Source of the DNA: Stramenopiles sp. TOSAG23-3 | Lineage: Eukaryota; Sar | Length of the DNA stretch: 16,949 bases | Reading direction: 5' to 3' | Assembly: GCA_900128585.1 (NCBI GenBank) | Contig: LT642469.1 | Span: 1-16,949 of the forward strand | Shown: piece by piece, positions 1 through 6,532 of the stretch | Numbering within the stretch: the stretch's first letter is position 1 | Layout of the letters: every line of letters begins with the position of its first letter | The notes under the pieces: model-generated | The model's input: only the letters and a program-made list of their open reading frames with translations | Databases searched by the model: none | What the model was told of the DNA's origin: nothing | Made by a program: the position numbers and the translations under genes

Positions 1-673
1 CGTCGGAGAGATTCAGCCACAAATTTTCGGTCATCCCGCTCTCCTCGCATTTCCAATCTTTTGGGTCCGGGGATATTTTTTTCCCATTGTCCTCTTGCAC
101 AAGGTTTTCTGCGTATTTTGACACTTTTGGCGGCGGTTCCTCCCACTGCGCTGCCTCTTCGATCCCCGCGTCCGTGTGCGAAAGAATCGCATCCACGGAC
201 TTTCGAATTGCATCAGGGAGGCCGTCGGACGGGAAGGGCAACGAGCCAGCAAACCGGGAGTGGCAGATCGAATGCTCTACTCGCTCGTCCCACTTCTGTT
301 CGTCCGATTTGAACCCGCCATCGACCCCAATGCCAAGCTTTGTCGGGGCCTTCTGTCCAGCCGGCGTCTCGTCCACCGGTGTCGCCTTTCTCGGGATCCT
401 TGTCTTCTTTACCCTCAAATATATCCCATCGGGCGCTTTCTTCCCTTCGCCGCTCTGCTTGACAAACCGTTCCCCATAGGCACGGAACTGCCCTTCGTAG
501 TTGGACAAACAAACGTAAATTCCAGCTGGGGAAAAAGGAGTGTCGAAAGAGAGCGTGCACTCGTCTTTAAACACTCGGTCGGAGTAAGTTGGCGTGTTGA
601 CCGCAAAAAGTTCGGGGCAATTCTGTATGTTGGCAAGCAAGCTTGCCTGCTCTTCGCTGAGTGCTGCCGCCAT
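1..673 (-). CDS. USP5: USP5/isopeptidase T-like ubiquitin hydrolase, N-terminal part (partial)
   Basis: The minus-strand frame starts at the ATG at 673-671 and stays open for 224 codons to the left edge, so the rest of the gene lies outside the window. Family knowledge: USP5 (yeast Ubp14) is a cytosolic/nuclear cysteine protease that takes apart free polyubiquitin chains. The visible part matches the N-terminal variant zinc-finger region of animal USP5: RVFKDECTLSFDTP (33-46), GIYVCLSNY (51-59), IYLRVKKTRIPRK (84-96), TKLGIGVDGGF (111-121), a GLPDAIR segment (151-157), and the start of the ubiquitin-binding cUBP finger, DWKCEESGMTENLWLNLSD (206-224). The catalytic Cys and His boxes are not in the window. 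From memory of the human protein, its CxxC zinc pair is only half present here: Cys209 is kept, and the second position is Ser212 (codon AGC). The plus-strand frame at 176-727 is a shadow. The family assignment is confident. Confidence 0.9.
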   Translation of the reverse strand, partial: MAAALSEEQASLLANIQNCPELFAVNTPTYSDRVFKDECTLSFDTPFSPAGIYVCLSNYEGQFRAYGERFVKQSGEGKKAPDGIYLRVKKTRIPRKATPVDETPAGQKAPTKLGIGVDGGFKSDEQKWDERVEHSICHSRFAGSLPFPSDGLPDAIRKSVDAILSHTDAGIEEAAQWEEPPPKVSKYAENLVQEDNGKKISPDPKDWKCEESGMTENLWLNLSD

Positions 674-1269
674 TTGCAAAAGCAATATAAGTTCGGGTTC
701 GGGTTTCTTAACAAGAAAGAAAGATAGAGCTGGAGAGTGAGAAGAAAGAGAGGTGGGGACACAGATTCATCCAAGGTTGCCGTTTTGTTCTGGTTGCTTG
801 TTTAAACATCTATAAAACGCAACAATACTTTTCTGATTTAATAAAAGTATTCATTTCAATTGTACTAGTCGTCTACTACTCCTCGTACTGGTATCTTTCA
901 TAATAATAAAAATTCAAATTCAATCGATCTACTAGAATATAATAATAAAATAAGAATAAATAACATTATTATGGTCGTCGTTTTGTTGTTGTCCTCATCA
1001 CGCACAACACAGATAAGTAGGTCCATTACGAGGATTATTAGAAATTGATAGATAGGTAAAATTATGCGTATAATTATAGTTATTATACTATTACTATATA
1101 GATTGATTGTGTGTCTATGATGATGATGATTCTTAGTCGTCTCTCTACTATATATTATTATTTATTATTTTTTTTTATTTTTTTTTGTCTTAGTAGAAGT
1201 TAAATATTTGATGGAGGTGGAGAAATTTCAAACGTACAGATTCGTAGACCAATCCATTTGGCAATGGAT
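674..1269. other. AT-rich intergenic region
   Basis: This lies between the start of the USP5-like gene and the end of the transporter gene. I see no credible coding frame, tRNA or structured RNA. It holds A/T-rich simple sequence, a short ATG-type trinucleotide run near 1118-1130 and T-runs near 1168-1187. It must contain the USP5 promoter on its left and the transporter 3' end on its right. A minus-strand AATAAA (TTTATT on the plus strand) at 1161-1166 is a plausible poly(A) signal for the transporter, about 104 bp past its stop codon. Confidence 0.6.
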
Positions 1270-2349
1270 TTACACCGTGTTATTCTTTTCATCCCCAATG
1301 TCTTCTATCGCTGTGTATTCGATATCCTCCTTGTCGTCCACCACTTGTTTTTCGGATTTTGCTTGTTTCTCTCCCATAGTATCTGCGAAGAAGGAGGCGA
1401 CCATCAGACCATACCCTACACCATCCATCCAATTAAGGGGTTCATGAAAGAAGACGGCAGAGCCAAGCCCAACCACGCACTTTCTGACAGAGTCTAGAAC
1501 GCTGAAAAAAATGCTTCCCCTGCGTGATATAATGGTAAACTTGCTGAGTCGATCTAAGAACTTTGAAAGAGGCAAGAGGGTCAACAAAAGCAACGCAAGG
1601 GTATGCTTAGCGGGTGACGACCGAGCCTTTAATTCTCCGAATTTGGCCCCCCATTGCTCGTGCTCCCTAGTGAAAAACAAGACGAACGGGATGCCTATAC
1701 TTGGAATCAACGAGTTGAAGAGGCTGAGTTCCATCACCCCCCACCGACTCTTTTTGTCTTTTCCAAGCAATTTTTGTGCCAGCACAGAGTTGAACGAAGA
1801 AAGCATCCTGCTCAGAAGAGCAAACGCAATCCCATGTACCGTTGCTGCCCCATTTTTGTTTTTACTTTTAAAACCTCCAGATTCGGGGTCAAACGCCACG
1901 CACAACATAGCGCCGAGGGCCAAGACAACCGACAACATTTGATAGCGGTTTAGTTTCAATTTAAGATAACCGACAGAAAAAATAGAAGTAAACACAAGTT
2001 CGGAGTTGGCAATAACTACATACATAGACCCCGGCAAAGCGTTGATCGCATATATTTTGAAAACGGTGACAATTCCTGCGTTAAGCCCAATAATTGAATA
2101 GTTTCTCACCTGCTCTAGAGAGAGTTTTCTGGTTGGCTCTTTATTATCATTCTTTGCTGCGTGCAGTGACAATAAATAAACACCTAATTGAAGCGGCCAG
2201 TAACTGTTTATCAGTATTGATTCGAAAATAACTAAGTCTTCGACGTTGAATTCTCCCTTCAAATCTTCAATTATCCATACTTCTCCAGAGGCGCATAATA
2301 CGTAAAGTAAAGCCACCAGGCAGAAAATACCCGGGAAATTTTTAGACAT
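1270..2349 (-). CDS. Multi-pass transporter of the drug/metabolite transporter (DMT) superfamily, nucleotide-sugar-transporter-like
   Basis: The protein has 359 residues from the ATG at 2349-2347. The frame reaches two codons further up, but only to a TTG. It is very hydrophobic, with about nine or ten candidate membrane segments: near 7-22, 40-63, 84-103, 106-127, 136-154, 170-190, 207-227, 248-265, 276-302 and 308-325. The pair of helices around VVIANSELVFTSIFSVGYLK (111-130), followed by a short basic hairpin and a helix ending in CVAFDP, is typical of SLC35/nucleotide-sugar and related DMT carriers. The late VFFHEPLNWMDGVGYGLMVA segment (299-318) matches the usual ninth and tenth helices of that fold. 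The last 35 residues are hydrophilic and acidic and probably cytosolic. The likely location is Golgi/ER or another endomembrane. The substrate cannot be read from the sequence; a phosphate-translocator or CRT-like carrier is an alternative within the same superfamily. Confidence 0.78.
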   Translation of the reverse strand: MSKNFPGIFCLVALLYVLCASGEVWIIEDLKGEFNVEDLVIFESILINSYWPLQLGVYLLSLHAAKNDNKEPTRKLSLEQVRNYSIIGLNAGIVTVFKIYAINALPGSMYVVIANSELVFTSIFSVGYLKLKLNRYQMLSVVLALGAMLCVAFDPESGGFKSKNKNGAATVHGIAFALLSRMLSSFNSVLAQKLLGKDKKSRWGVMELSLFNSLIPSIGIPFVLFFTREHEQWGAKFGELKARSSPAKHTLALLLLTLLPLSKFLDRLSKFTIISRRGSIFFSVLDSVRKCVVGLGSAVFFHEPLNWMDGVGYGLMVASFFADTMGEKQAKSEKQVVDDKEDIEYTAIEDIGDEKNNTV

Positions 2350-3021
2350 GTACAATAATTTAATGAAGATCGTTGGTTCTTTTACGATTGTGTTGGTGTT
2401 TTCCGTTTTTGTTCGTAAAATTTGTGTTCAGAAGTGGGCTTGGGTTACCTCTTGATTTCTTCTTTTGGTTCCATCGGATTATTTCCTTCCTCCCGTACCG
2501 GTTCCGTTGTTCCGTTGTTGTAGAGTAGTATATAGTGAAGAAGAACATTATTGTATTATAGAGACATCATCAATATAATAATAAAAAAGAAGAAGAAAAC
2601 AGTTTTTGGCTTGTCATCGATGCTATGACAATGTATTTAAAGAACAAAACCTTGAAGTGAAAATCATTCAGCAATATCTATGCTATTATTATGTATTCAT
2701 GCTACGACCATTATTTATTGAAAGAACTACTCGAAAACCTTGAAGTATTGAAGTAGTGACTATATGAATATAGCATCATCATATTTATTTATTATTTTTT
2801 AATTTATTTGCCATCCTCTGATGATGATGCAAAAAAACAGAAGAATGAAGAAGAAAAGGTGGTGGTCGTCGTGGTCGTGGGGGAGTGTACGAATTCGTAT
2901 TATAGTAGTCAGTGGGCATGTCATGATATAAATATTACAAAAATAGAACAGAAGCACAAACAAAAGAGGAAAAGCATACATTAACATCGAAACAAAAACA
3001 GAAAAAAAACAAATAAATGCA
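2350..3021. promoter_or_regulatory. Divergent intergenic region (transporter / apyrase)
   Basis: These 672 bp separate two genes transcribed away from each other, so both promoters should lie here. The sequence is AT-rich, with purine-rich runs just upstream of the apyrase start (about 2940-3015). A degenerate direct repeat lies at about 2620-2745 and is listed separately. Short open frames on the minus strand at 2360-2548 and 2799-3107 are low-complexity and unsupported. Confidence 0.5.
2620..2748. repeat. Degenerate tandem repeat, about 79-bp spacing
   Basis: Two units begin ATGCTATGAC (2620) and ATGCTACGAC (2699). Each continues through an ATTTA-type stretch and GAAAGAAC/AAAGAAC to a shared AAAACCTTGAAGT block (about 2646-2658 and 2735-2747). 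A further partial copy, ATGCTATTATTATGTATT, lies between them. This looks like an old local duplication in the apyrase promoter region. No function is evident. Confidence 0.6.
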
Positions 3022-3025
3022 ATGA
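3017..3025 (+). promoter_or_regulatory. Minimal two-codon upstream ORF overlapping the apyrase start
   Basis: ATG-CAA-TGA (Met-Gln-stop) sits directly before the apyrase start. Its TGA (3023-3025) overlaps the apyrase ATG (3022-3024) in the ATGA arrangement. If the transcript starts upstream, a scanning ribosome meets this ATG first and would have to skip it or reinitiate. Whether it is used is inference. Confidence 0.4.
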
Positions 3026-4866
3026 AACTATCAATCTTATTTTTAGTGTCTTTGTTCGTTGCATGCAACGTGCAAGCTGGGGCCGGGAAATGTACCGGCA
3101 TTCTCAACTGCTTTGGCTACGGTAATCCCAATGCCCCATGGGGGCCTCGGAGCGACGCCATGACCGACGAAGATGATGATAATATCGTGGGTCCAAACGA
3201 CGATGAAATAGAGCAAATTGGAGGCATCGGAAGGTACCTTCGCTTCAAAGGCGTCAATGGGAAGGGTGTTGTCCGCTACATGGCGGACACGCCCCGTCAA
3301 CACCGCTACTGGGAGGATATGGAGCGAGTGGGGCGCTTCAAAGGCCGTGGGCATCGCTACACGCGCCCGAGTTGGGGTGGTATGGAGCGAGTGGGGCGCT
3401 TCAAAGGCCGTGGGCATCGCTACACGCGCCCGAGTTGGGGTGATATGGAGCAAGTCGGGCGCTTCAAAGGCCGTGGGCACCGCTATACAAAACCGAGTTG
3501 GGGCAATGACGAAGTGAGCCACCCAAACAAGGATAATATTGTGGATCCACCCGATGATGATATGGAGCGTGCTGCAACGGATGTTAAAACTTATGGCATT
3601 GTAATAGACGCAGGCTCTTCAGGTTCCCGTTTGCACGTTTTTAGCTGGATTCCCAACAATGTCTACGCAACGCTGTCAGAAGATTCGGTTCTAAAAATCA
3701 ATCCCGGGGTATCCTCTTACGCTGGATCGGACGGAGGGTATCAAAAAGCTGGGGAGTCTTTGAGGGGGCTCATCGAGCATGCAAAAGCAATTGTGCCTGC
3801 CCATTTGCATTCAAAAACAAGCATATATTTACAGGCAACTGCGGGTATGAGGCTGTTAGACAAAAAGGACCAGAACGGTCTCCTCAAGGGCATCCGGCAA
3901 GAACTTTCAAAATCGCCCTTCTCGTTTGACCCAAAGGACGCAAGGGTTATCAAGGGCTCGGAGGAAGCGCTGTACGCATGGTTGTCTGTCAACCATGCAA
4001 CAGGGGCACTGCTGACAGCGAGCAAGTCTGGGAGCAAAACAGCAGGGTTGGCGGGGGTGGTAGAGCTAGGCGGGGCATCGTCTCAGATTGCTTTGCAATC
4101 GCACGATTTTCATGCGCCACGGCCGGGTATGAGCTTGATCAGGCCGTTCGGCCCGAACAGGGACCCTTTTTCACTCTATGCGGTGTCCCGGCTGCATTAC
4201 GGTTTGCACGAAGCCTATCGAAAGACCCTTTTGTACTTTCATGGAACGGCTTGGAAGGAAACGTTCCCATGCGGGTTTCATGGAGATGGTAGTGATTCGG
4301 AAGCCATGGAAGAATTTGAAGGCGATTACGAGAGGTGCAAAGTTTTGGTGAAAAATGCATTCCGGCTTTTCGAGCTGCAAGATATCAGTGACCTCAGAGA
4401 ATCTCGCGGCGCCTTGAAACCACTCCAAAAGAAGAACACGGCTATCTACTATGCGTTGGATAACTTTCCCAAGCTGATGACAATAATTGCTACGGACTCG
4501 TTGAATTTGCCGAACGATTTTGACGAGCGCGAGAAAATATTTCACATTCACAGCCTGGAACAGATTGTCAAAAGTGGCGAGCAGTTGTGCAAAAAAAATT
4601 GGACAACGGTCCAAGAGTTGTTTAGCGAAAATGCGAAGGACAGAAAAGTCAAAATTAGTAAAAAAGTTCTCAGAAAGTCGTGCTTCGGTATTGCCTACAT
4701 GGAGCACCTGTTGGACAAAATTTACCACGTGCGCCCGACAAAGGAGCGCCCGCTTCTGGCGGCCCACGAAATTAACGGCATGGACGCTGGCTGGACGATG
4801 GGTACTATGATTTTTGAAATTCTGACGGCTGCGGCGGGTGGTAGTACGAGTGGTCCGGACACGTGA
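3022..4866 (+). CDS. Secreted GDA1/CD39-family apyrase (nucleoside di/triphosphatase) with N-terminal 21-residue repeats
   Basis: The protein has 614 residues. Residues 1-19 form a signal peptide (MKLSILFLVSLFVACNVQA). Residues 20-185 are a low-complexity region with three 21-residue repeats. The nucleotidase domain follows. The five apyrase conserved regions are visible: ACR1 DAGSSGSRLHVF (196-207), ACR2 LQATAGMRLL (270-279), ACR3 GSEEALYAW (312-320, with the likely catalytic Glu315), ACR4 ELGGASSQI (348-356) and ACR5 MDAGWTMG (587-594). Family knowledge: these enzymes hydrolyse NDP/NTP to NMP and phosphate with Ca2+ or Mg2+, in the secretory lumen or outside the cell. There is no C-terminal membrane anchor or retrieval signal, so a soluble secreted form is likely. 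ACR1 resembles plant-apyrase/Golgi-GDPase types more than CD39. In ACR4 the usual Asp is Glu348. The catalytic domain is certain; the role of the repeats is unknown. Confidence 0.93.
   Translation: MKLSILFLVSLFVACNVQAGAGKCTGILNCFGYGNPNAPWGPRSDAMTDEDDDNIVGPNDDEIEQIGGIGRYLRFKGVNGKGVVRYMADTPRQHRYWEDMERVGRFKGRGHRYTRPSWGGMERVGRFKGRGHRYTRPSWGDMEQVGRFKGRGHRYTKPSWGNDEVSHPNKDNIVDPPDDDMERAATDVKTYGIVIDAGSSGSRLHVFSWIPNNVYATLSEDSVLKINPGVSSYAGSDGGYQKAGESLRGLIEHAKAIVPAHLHSKTSIYLQATAGMRLLDKKDQNGLLKGIRQELSKSPFSFDPKDARVIKGSEEALYAWLSVNHATGALLTASKSGSKTAGLAGVVELGGASSQIALQSHDFHAPRPGMSLIRPFGPNRDPFSLYAVSRLHYGLHEAYRKTLLYFHGTAWKETFPCGFHGDGSDSEAMEEFEGDYERCKVLVKNAFRLFELQDISDLRESRGALKPLQKKNTAIYYALDNFPKLMTIIATDSLNLPNDFDEREKIFHIHSLEQIVKSGEQLCKKNWTTVQELFSENAKDRKVKISKKVLRKSCFGIAYMEHLLDKIYHVRPTKERPLLAAHEINGMDAGWTMGTMIFEILTAAAGGSTSGPDT
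3319..3507 (+). repeat. Three 63-bp in-frame tandem repeats within the apyrase gene
   Basis: Exact 63-bp units start at 3319, 3382 and 3445 and encode residues 100-162. Each unit reads ME(R/Q)VGRFKGRGHRYT(R/K)PSW followed by Gly and a variable residue. Units 1 and 2 differ at one base (GGT versus GAT). Unit 3 differs at about eleven positions, several of them synonymous. This suggests a recent duplication of one unit under some protein-level constraint. The units are rich in Arg, Gly and aromatic residues. A diverged relative may lie upstream, around EQIGGIGRYLRFKG (64-77). Confidence 0.95.
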
Positions 4867-5052
4867 GTGATAATGATATGAAAAGTCATAAATTTTTAAA
4901 AACGAAATAATGGCTCCTAGTCTTTGGTAATTACGTTATTGTAATTTGCACGATAGATTACATTTTTTCACAACCACCATCTGTTATTAATACTGTTTCC
5001 ATATTATAGCCTTAAGTGTGCAGTATCAACAGAGCATACATAATGTTGTAAT

Positions 5053-5088
5053 GGCTGAGGGCTGAGGGCTGAGGGCTGAGGGCTGAGG
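5053..5088 (+). repeat. GGCTGAG heptamer array with G-quadruplex pattern
   Basis: Five perfect copies of GGCTGAG plus one base. The phase gives four GGG runs separated by CTGA loops, which fits the standard intramolecular G-quadruplex rule on the plus strand. If the apyrase mRNA ends near 5137-5142, the array would lie in its 3' UTR. It stands out in otherwise AT-rich DNA. Confidence 0.9.
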
Positions 5089-5366
5089 ATTGCTTTTTTG
5101 AAATAGACGGCCGGACTATTATTACTATAATTTTTTAATAAAATATTATCTTTTTTTTTTAGAAGAATAATAAAATTAATTCTAATAAGCTTATAATAGG
5201 CGAAAGAAGAAAATAATAAATAGACTAATAGTAGTAATACAGCATCTTCTCTTCATCAATCAGGAGGAGTGGCAAGGAGGCAGCAAATTTTGATATTATC
5301 GTTAGTTGTGTTAGTCAAACATAATAATTTGGGAAGCTTTCTTAACAGTACGTATGTGTTGGGGAA

Positions 5367-5374
5367 TATATAAG
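5367..5374 (+). promoter_or_regulatory. TATA-like element for the small cysteine-rich gene
   Basis: TATATAAG lies 142 bp before the chosen ATG at 5509 and 43 bp before an in-frame upstream ATG at 5410. A second TATATAA at about 5494-5500 is too close to 5509 to act for that ATG. The assignment rests on the consensus only; AT-rich gaps yield many such matches. Confidence 0.3.
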
Positions 5375-5508
5375 CGTTTAAAATGTACGAGAAGAGCTTT
5401 AAACCATAAATGATTTCTGGTTTGGTTATCAAATTAATTGTTTATGAAACTTGTTTCTCGTCAAATTCATTTTGCAATACATTCTCACGTGCTTATATAA
5501 CGAAGATT

Positions 5509-5763
5509 ATGAGAAAGGTTTTTAATTTGGTTGCGCTTTGCGCAGCGATGTGCGTGTTATTCCTTTTGGGGCGTACCAAAAGTGCAGACCCTACTGGTGA
5601 ATCTTGCGAGGATTGTAGGTTCTTTCCCAATGTCTGTTATTCAATTGACCGATGTATTACCGACTGTAACATTGCGCCGTCTATGAAGCAGAACTGTGAT
5701 GAGTTCATTGCGGCAGCAAATGAAGCCGGAGAACGAAACGAATTATTGGACGCTGGTCTGTAA
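5509..5763 (+). CDS. Small secreted six-cysteine protein of unknown function
   Basis: The protein has 84 residues. It begins with a clear signal peptide: basic MRK, a hydrophobic core at about 4-20 and a likely cut after KSA (26). The mature part has about 58 residues and six cysteines at 33, 36, 43, 49, 53 and 63 (spacing C-x2-C-x6-C-x5-C-x3-C-x9-C), with an acidic, Ala/Glu-rich end. An even number of cysteines in a secreted mini-protein suggests three disulfides. I chose the ATG at 5509 because it sits just before the signal peptide and has A at -3. The frame continues to an ATG at 5410, giving 117 residues with 33 extra that are less signal-like. I do not recognise the family. Possible roles are an extracellular binding, defence, inhibitor or adhesion peptide, all of them inference. 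It follows the secreted apyrase gene on the same strand. Confidence 0.6.
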   Translation: MRKVFNLVALCAAMCVLFLLGRTKSADPTGESCEDCRFFPNVCYSIDRCITDCNIAPSMKQNCDEFIAAANEAGERNELLDAGL

Positions 5764-6017
5764 GTAAGAAAGGAAATTTCCCTCTCTAGCTTTTTTATGA
5801 AGGGGGGGGGTCCCCCGCCCTGATGCTCGTAAAAAATGTTTTTAAGACTTTTAAGTAATGAGATGTTGCGAAAACGAAAGGTCAAAGTTTACGTGTTCAC
5901 CGAGATGGTGGAAACAACGTAAATTAATCCCATTAAAATGAAATCGTAAAAACACCGTAATCATTACGCTTTTAAAACTGTATTTACTGTGTGTTTTGAA
6001 AATTTATTAATTTTTTT

Positions 6018-6475
6018 AAAAACAAGAAAATTGGCTGTTATTTAAGTAATTAAAATTAATGTACTGCGAACTGAAAACTGAAATCTAGAATGGACTCCAT
6101 GAACGATCCGAACCGTAATCAACTTCCTCATCTGTTCTAAGTATGATAATTACAAACAAGAAAATTGGCTGTTATTTAAGTATGTACTGCGAACTGAAAT
6201 CTATCTTTGCTCTTTGGTCTTACTAATCGATATACCCTTGTCACTTAGTATTGACTATCATTCTCAGATGTACTCCTTTTATGATCTGAATCGGTAGATG
6301 GATTAACACAGCTTCCTTCAAGATGCATTATTTTTTTTTAATAAAACAAGAAAATTGGCTGTTTTTTAATATAACTAATTTTCAGTGTTTATCTCTAATT
6401 TAAAAAAAGAAGTTGTTGGCTGTTATTTCCATAAATTTTAAATCAAAAAATTGGCTGTTATATTTTATATTAATT
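6018..6475 (+). repeat. AAAATTGGCTGTTAT repeat family, five degenerate copies
   Basis: TTGGCTGTTA or close variants occur at 6031, 6165, 6355 (TTGGCTGTTT), 6416 and 6451, each preceded by an A-rich stretch. Copies 1 and 2 share much more: AAACAAG before the core, TTTAAGTA after it, then TGTACTGCGAACTGAAA and AATCTA, interrupted in copy 1 by roughly 10-bp and 7-bp insertions. The segments after them also show weak likeness (GGACTCC...GATCCGAACCG near 6092-6115, and GTACTCC...GATCTGAATCG near 6269-6294). Spacings are 134, 190, 61 and 35 bp, so this is a decayed, irregular array. Confidence 0.8.
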
Positions 6476-6492
6476 TTATAAATCATACAATA

Positions 6493-6530
6493 TCACTCCC
6501 TAGCCTAATTTGTTTTTCACTCCCTAGCCT
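6493..6530. repeat. 14-bp direct repeat TCACTCCCTAGCCT at the ETFDH 3' end
   Basis: Perfect copies at 6493-6506 and 6517-6530, 24 bp apart start to start. The second ends 2 bp from the ETFDH stop codon. On the ETFDH transcript they would be the first bases of the 3' UTR. Function unknown. Confidence 0.85.
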
Positions 6531-6532
6531 TA

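Larger units (their letters stand above)
4867..5508. other. Intergenic region downstream of apyrase, upstream of the cysteine-rich gene
   Basis: These 642 bp are AT-rich. They contain a GGCTGAG heptamer array (5053-5088), a possible apyrase poly(A) signal AATAAA at 5137-5142 (270 bp past the stop), and a TATATAAG element at 5367-5374 that could serve the next gene. I see no other coding frame or RNA gene. Confidence 0.6.
5764..6532. other. Convergent gap with repeats, no gene seen
   Basis: The gap lies between the ends of the plus-strand cysteine-rich gene and the minus-strand ETFDH gene. It begins with a short G9 tract followed by TCCCCCGCCC (5802-5820), able to form a GGGGG/CCCCC foldback just past the small gene. 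Most of the rest (6018-6475) is a repeat family listed separately, and a 14-bp direct repeat sits at the ETFDH end. No open frame of note. Confidence 0.6.

Noticed and set aside
176-727. A 183-codon plus-strand frame at the left end
   Set aside because: It lies antisense to the USP5-like frame, which matches a known family over its whole length. The plus frame has no recognisable domain.
2350-2355. Longer start for the transporter at 2355
   Set aside because: The first codon there is TTG. The ATG at 2349-2347 is two codons in and is the natural eukaryotic start.
3319-3507. Neuropeptide-precursor or amidated-peptide reading of the apyrase repeats
   Set aside because: The repeats end in a Trp-Gly pair but lack regular dibasic cleavage sites, and they sit in frame with a complete nucleotidase.
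5053-5088. Telomere-like repeat
   Set aside because: The unit GGCTGAG is not a known telomere repeat, there are only five copies, and it lies between genes.
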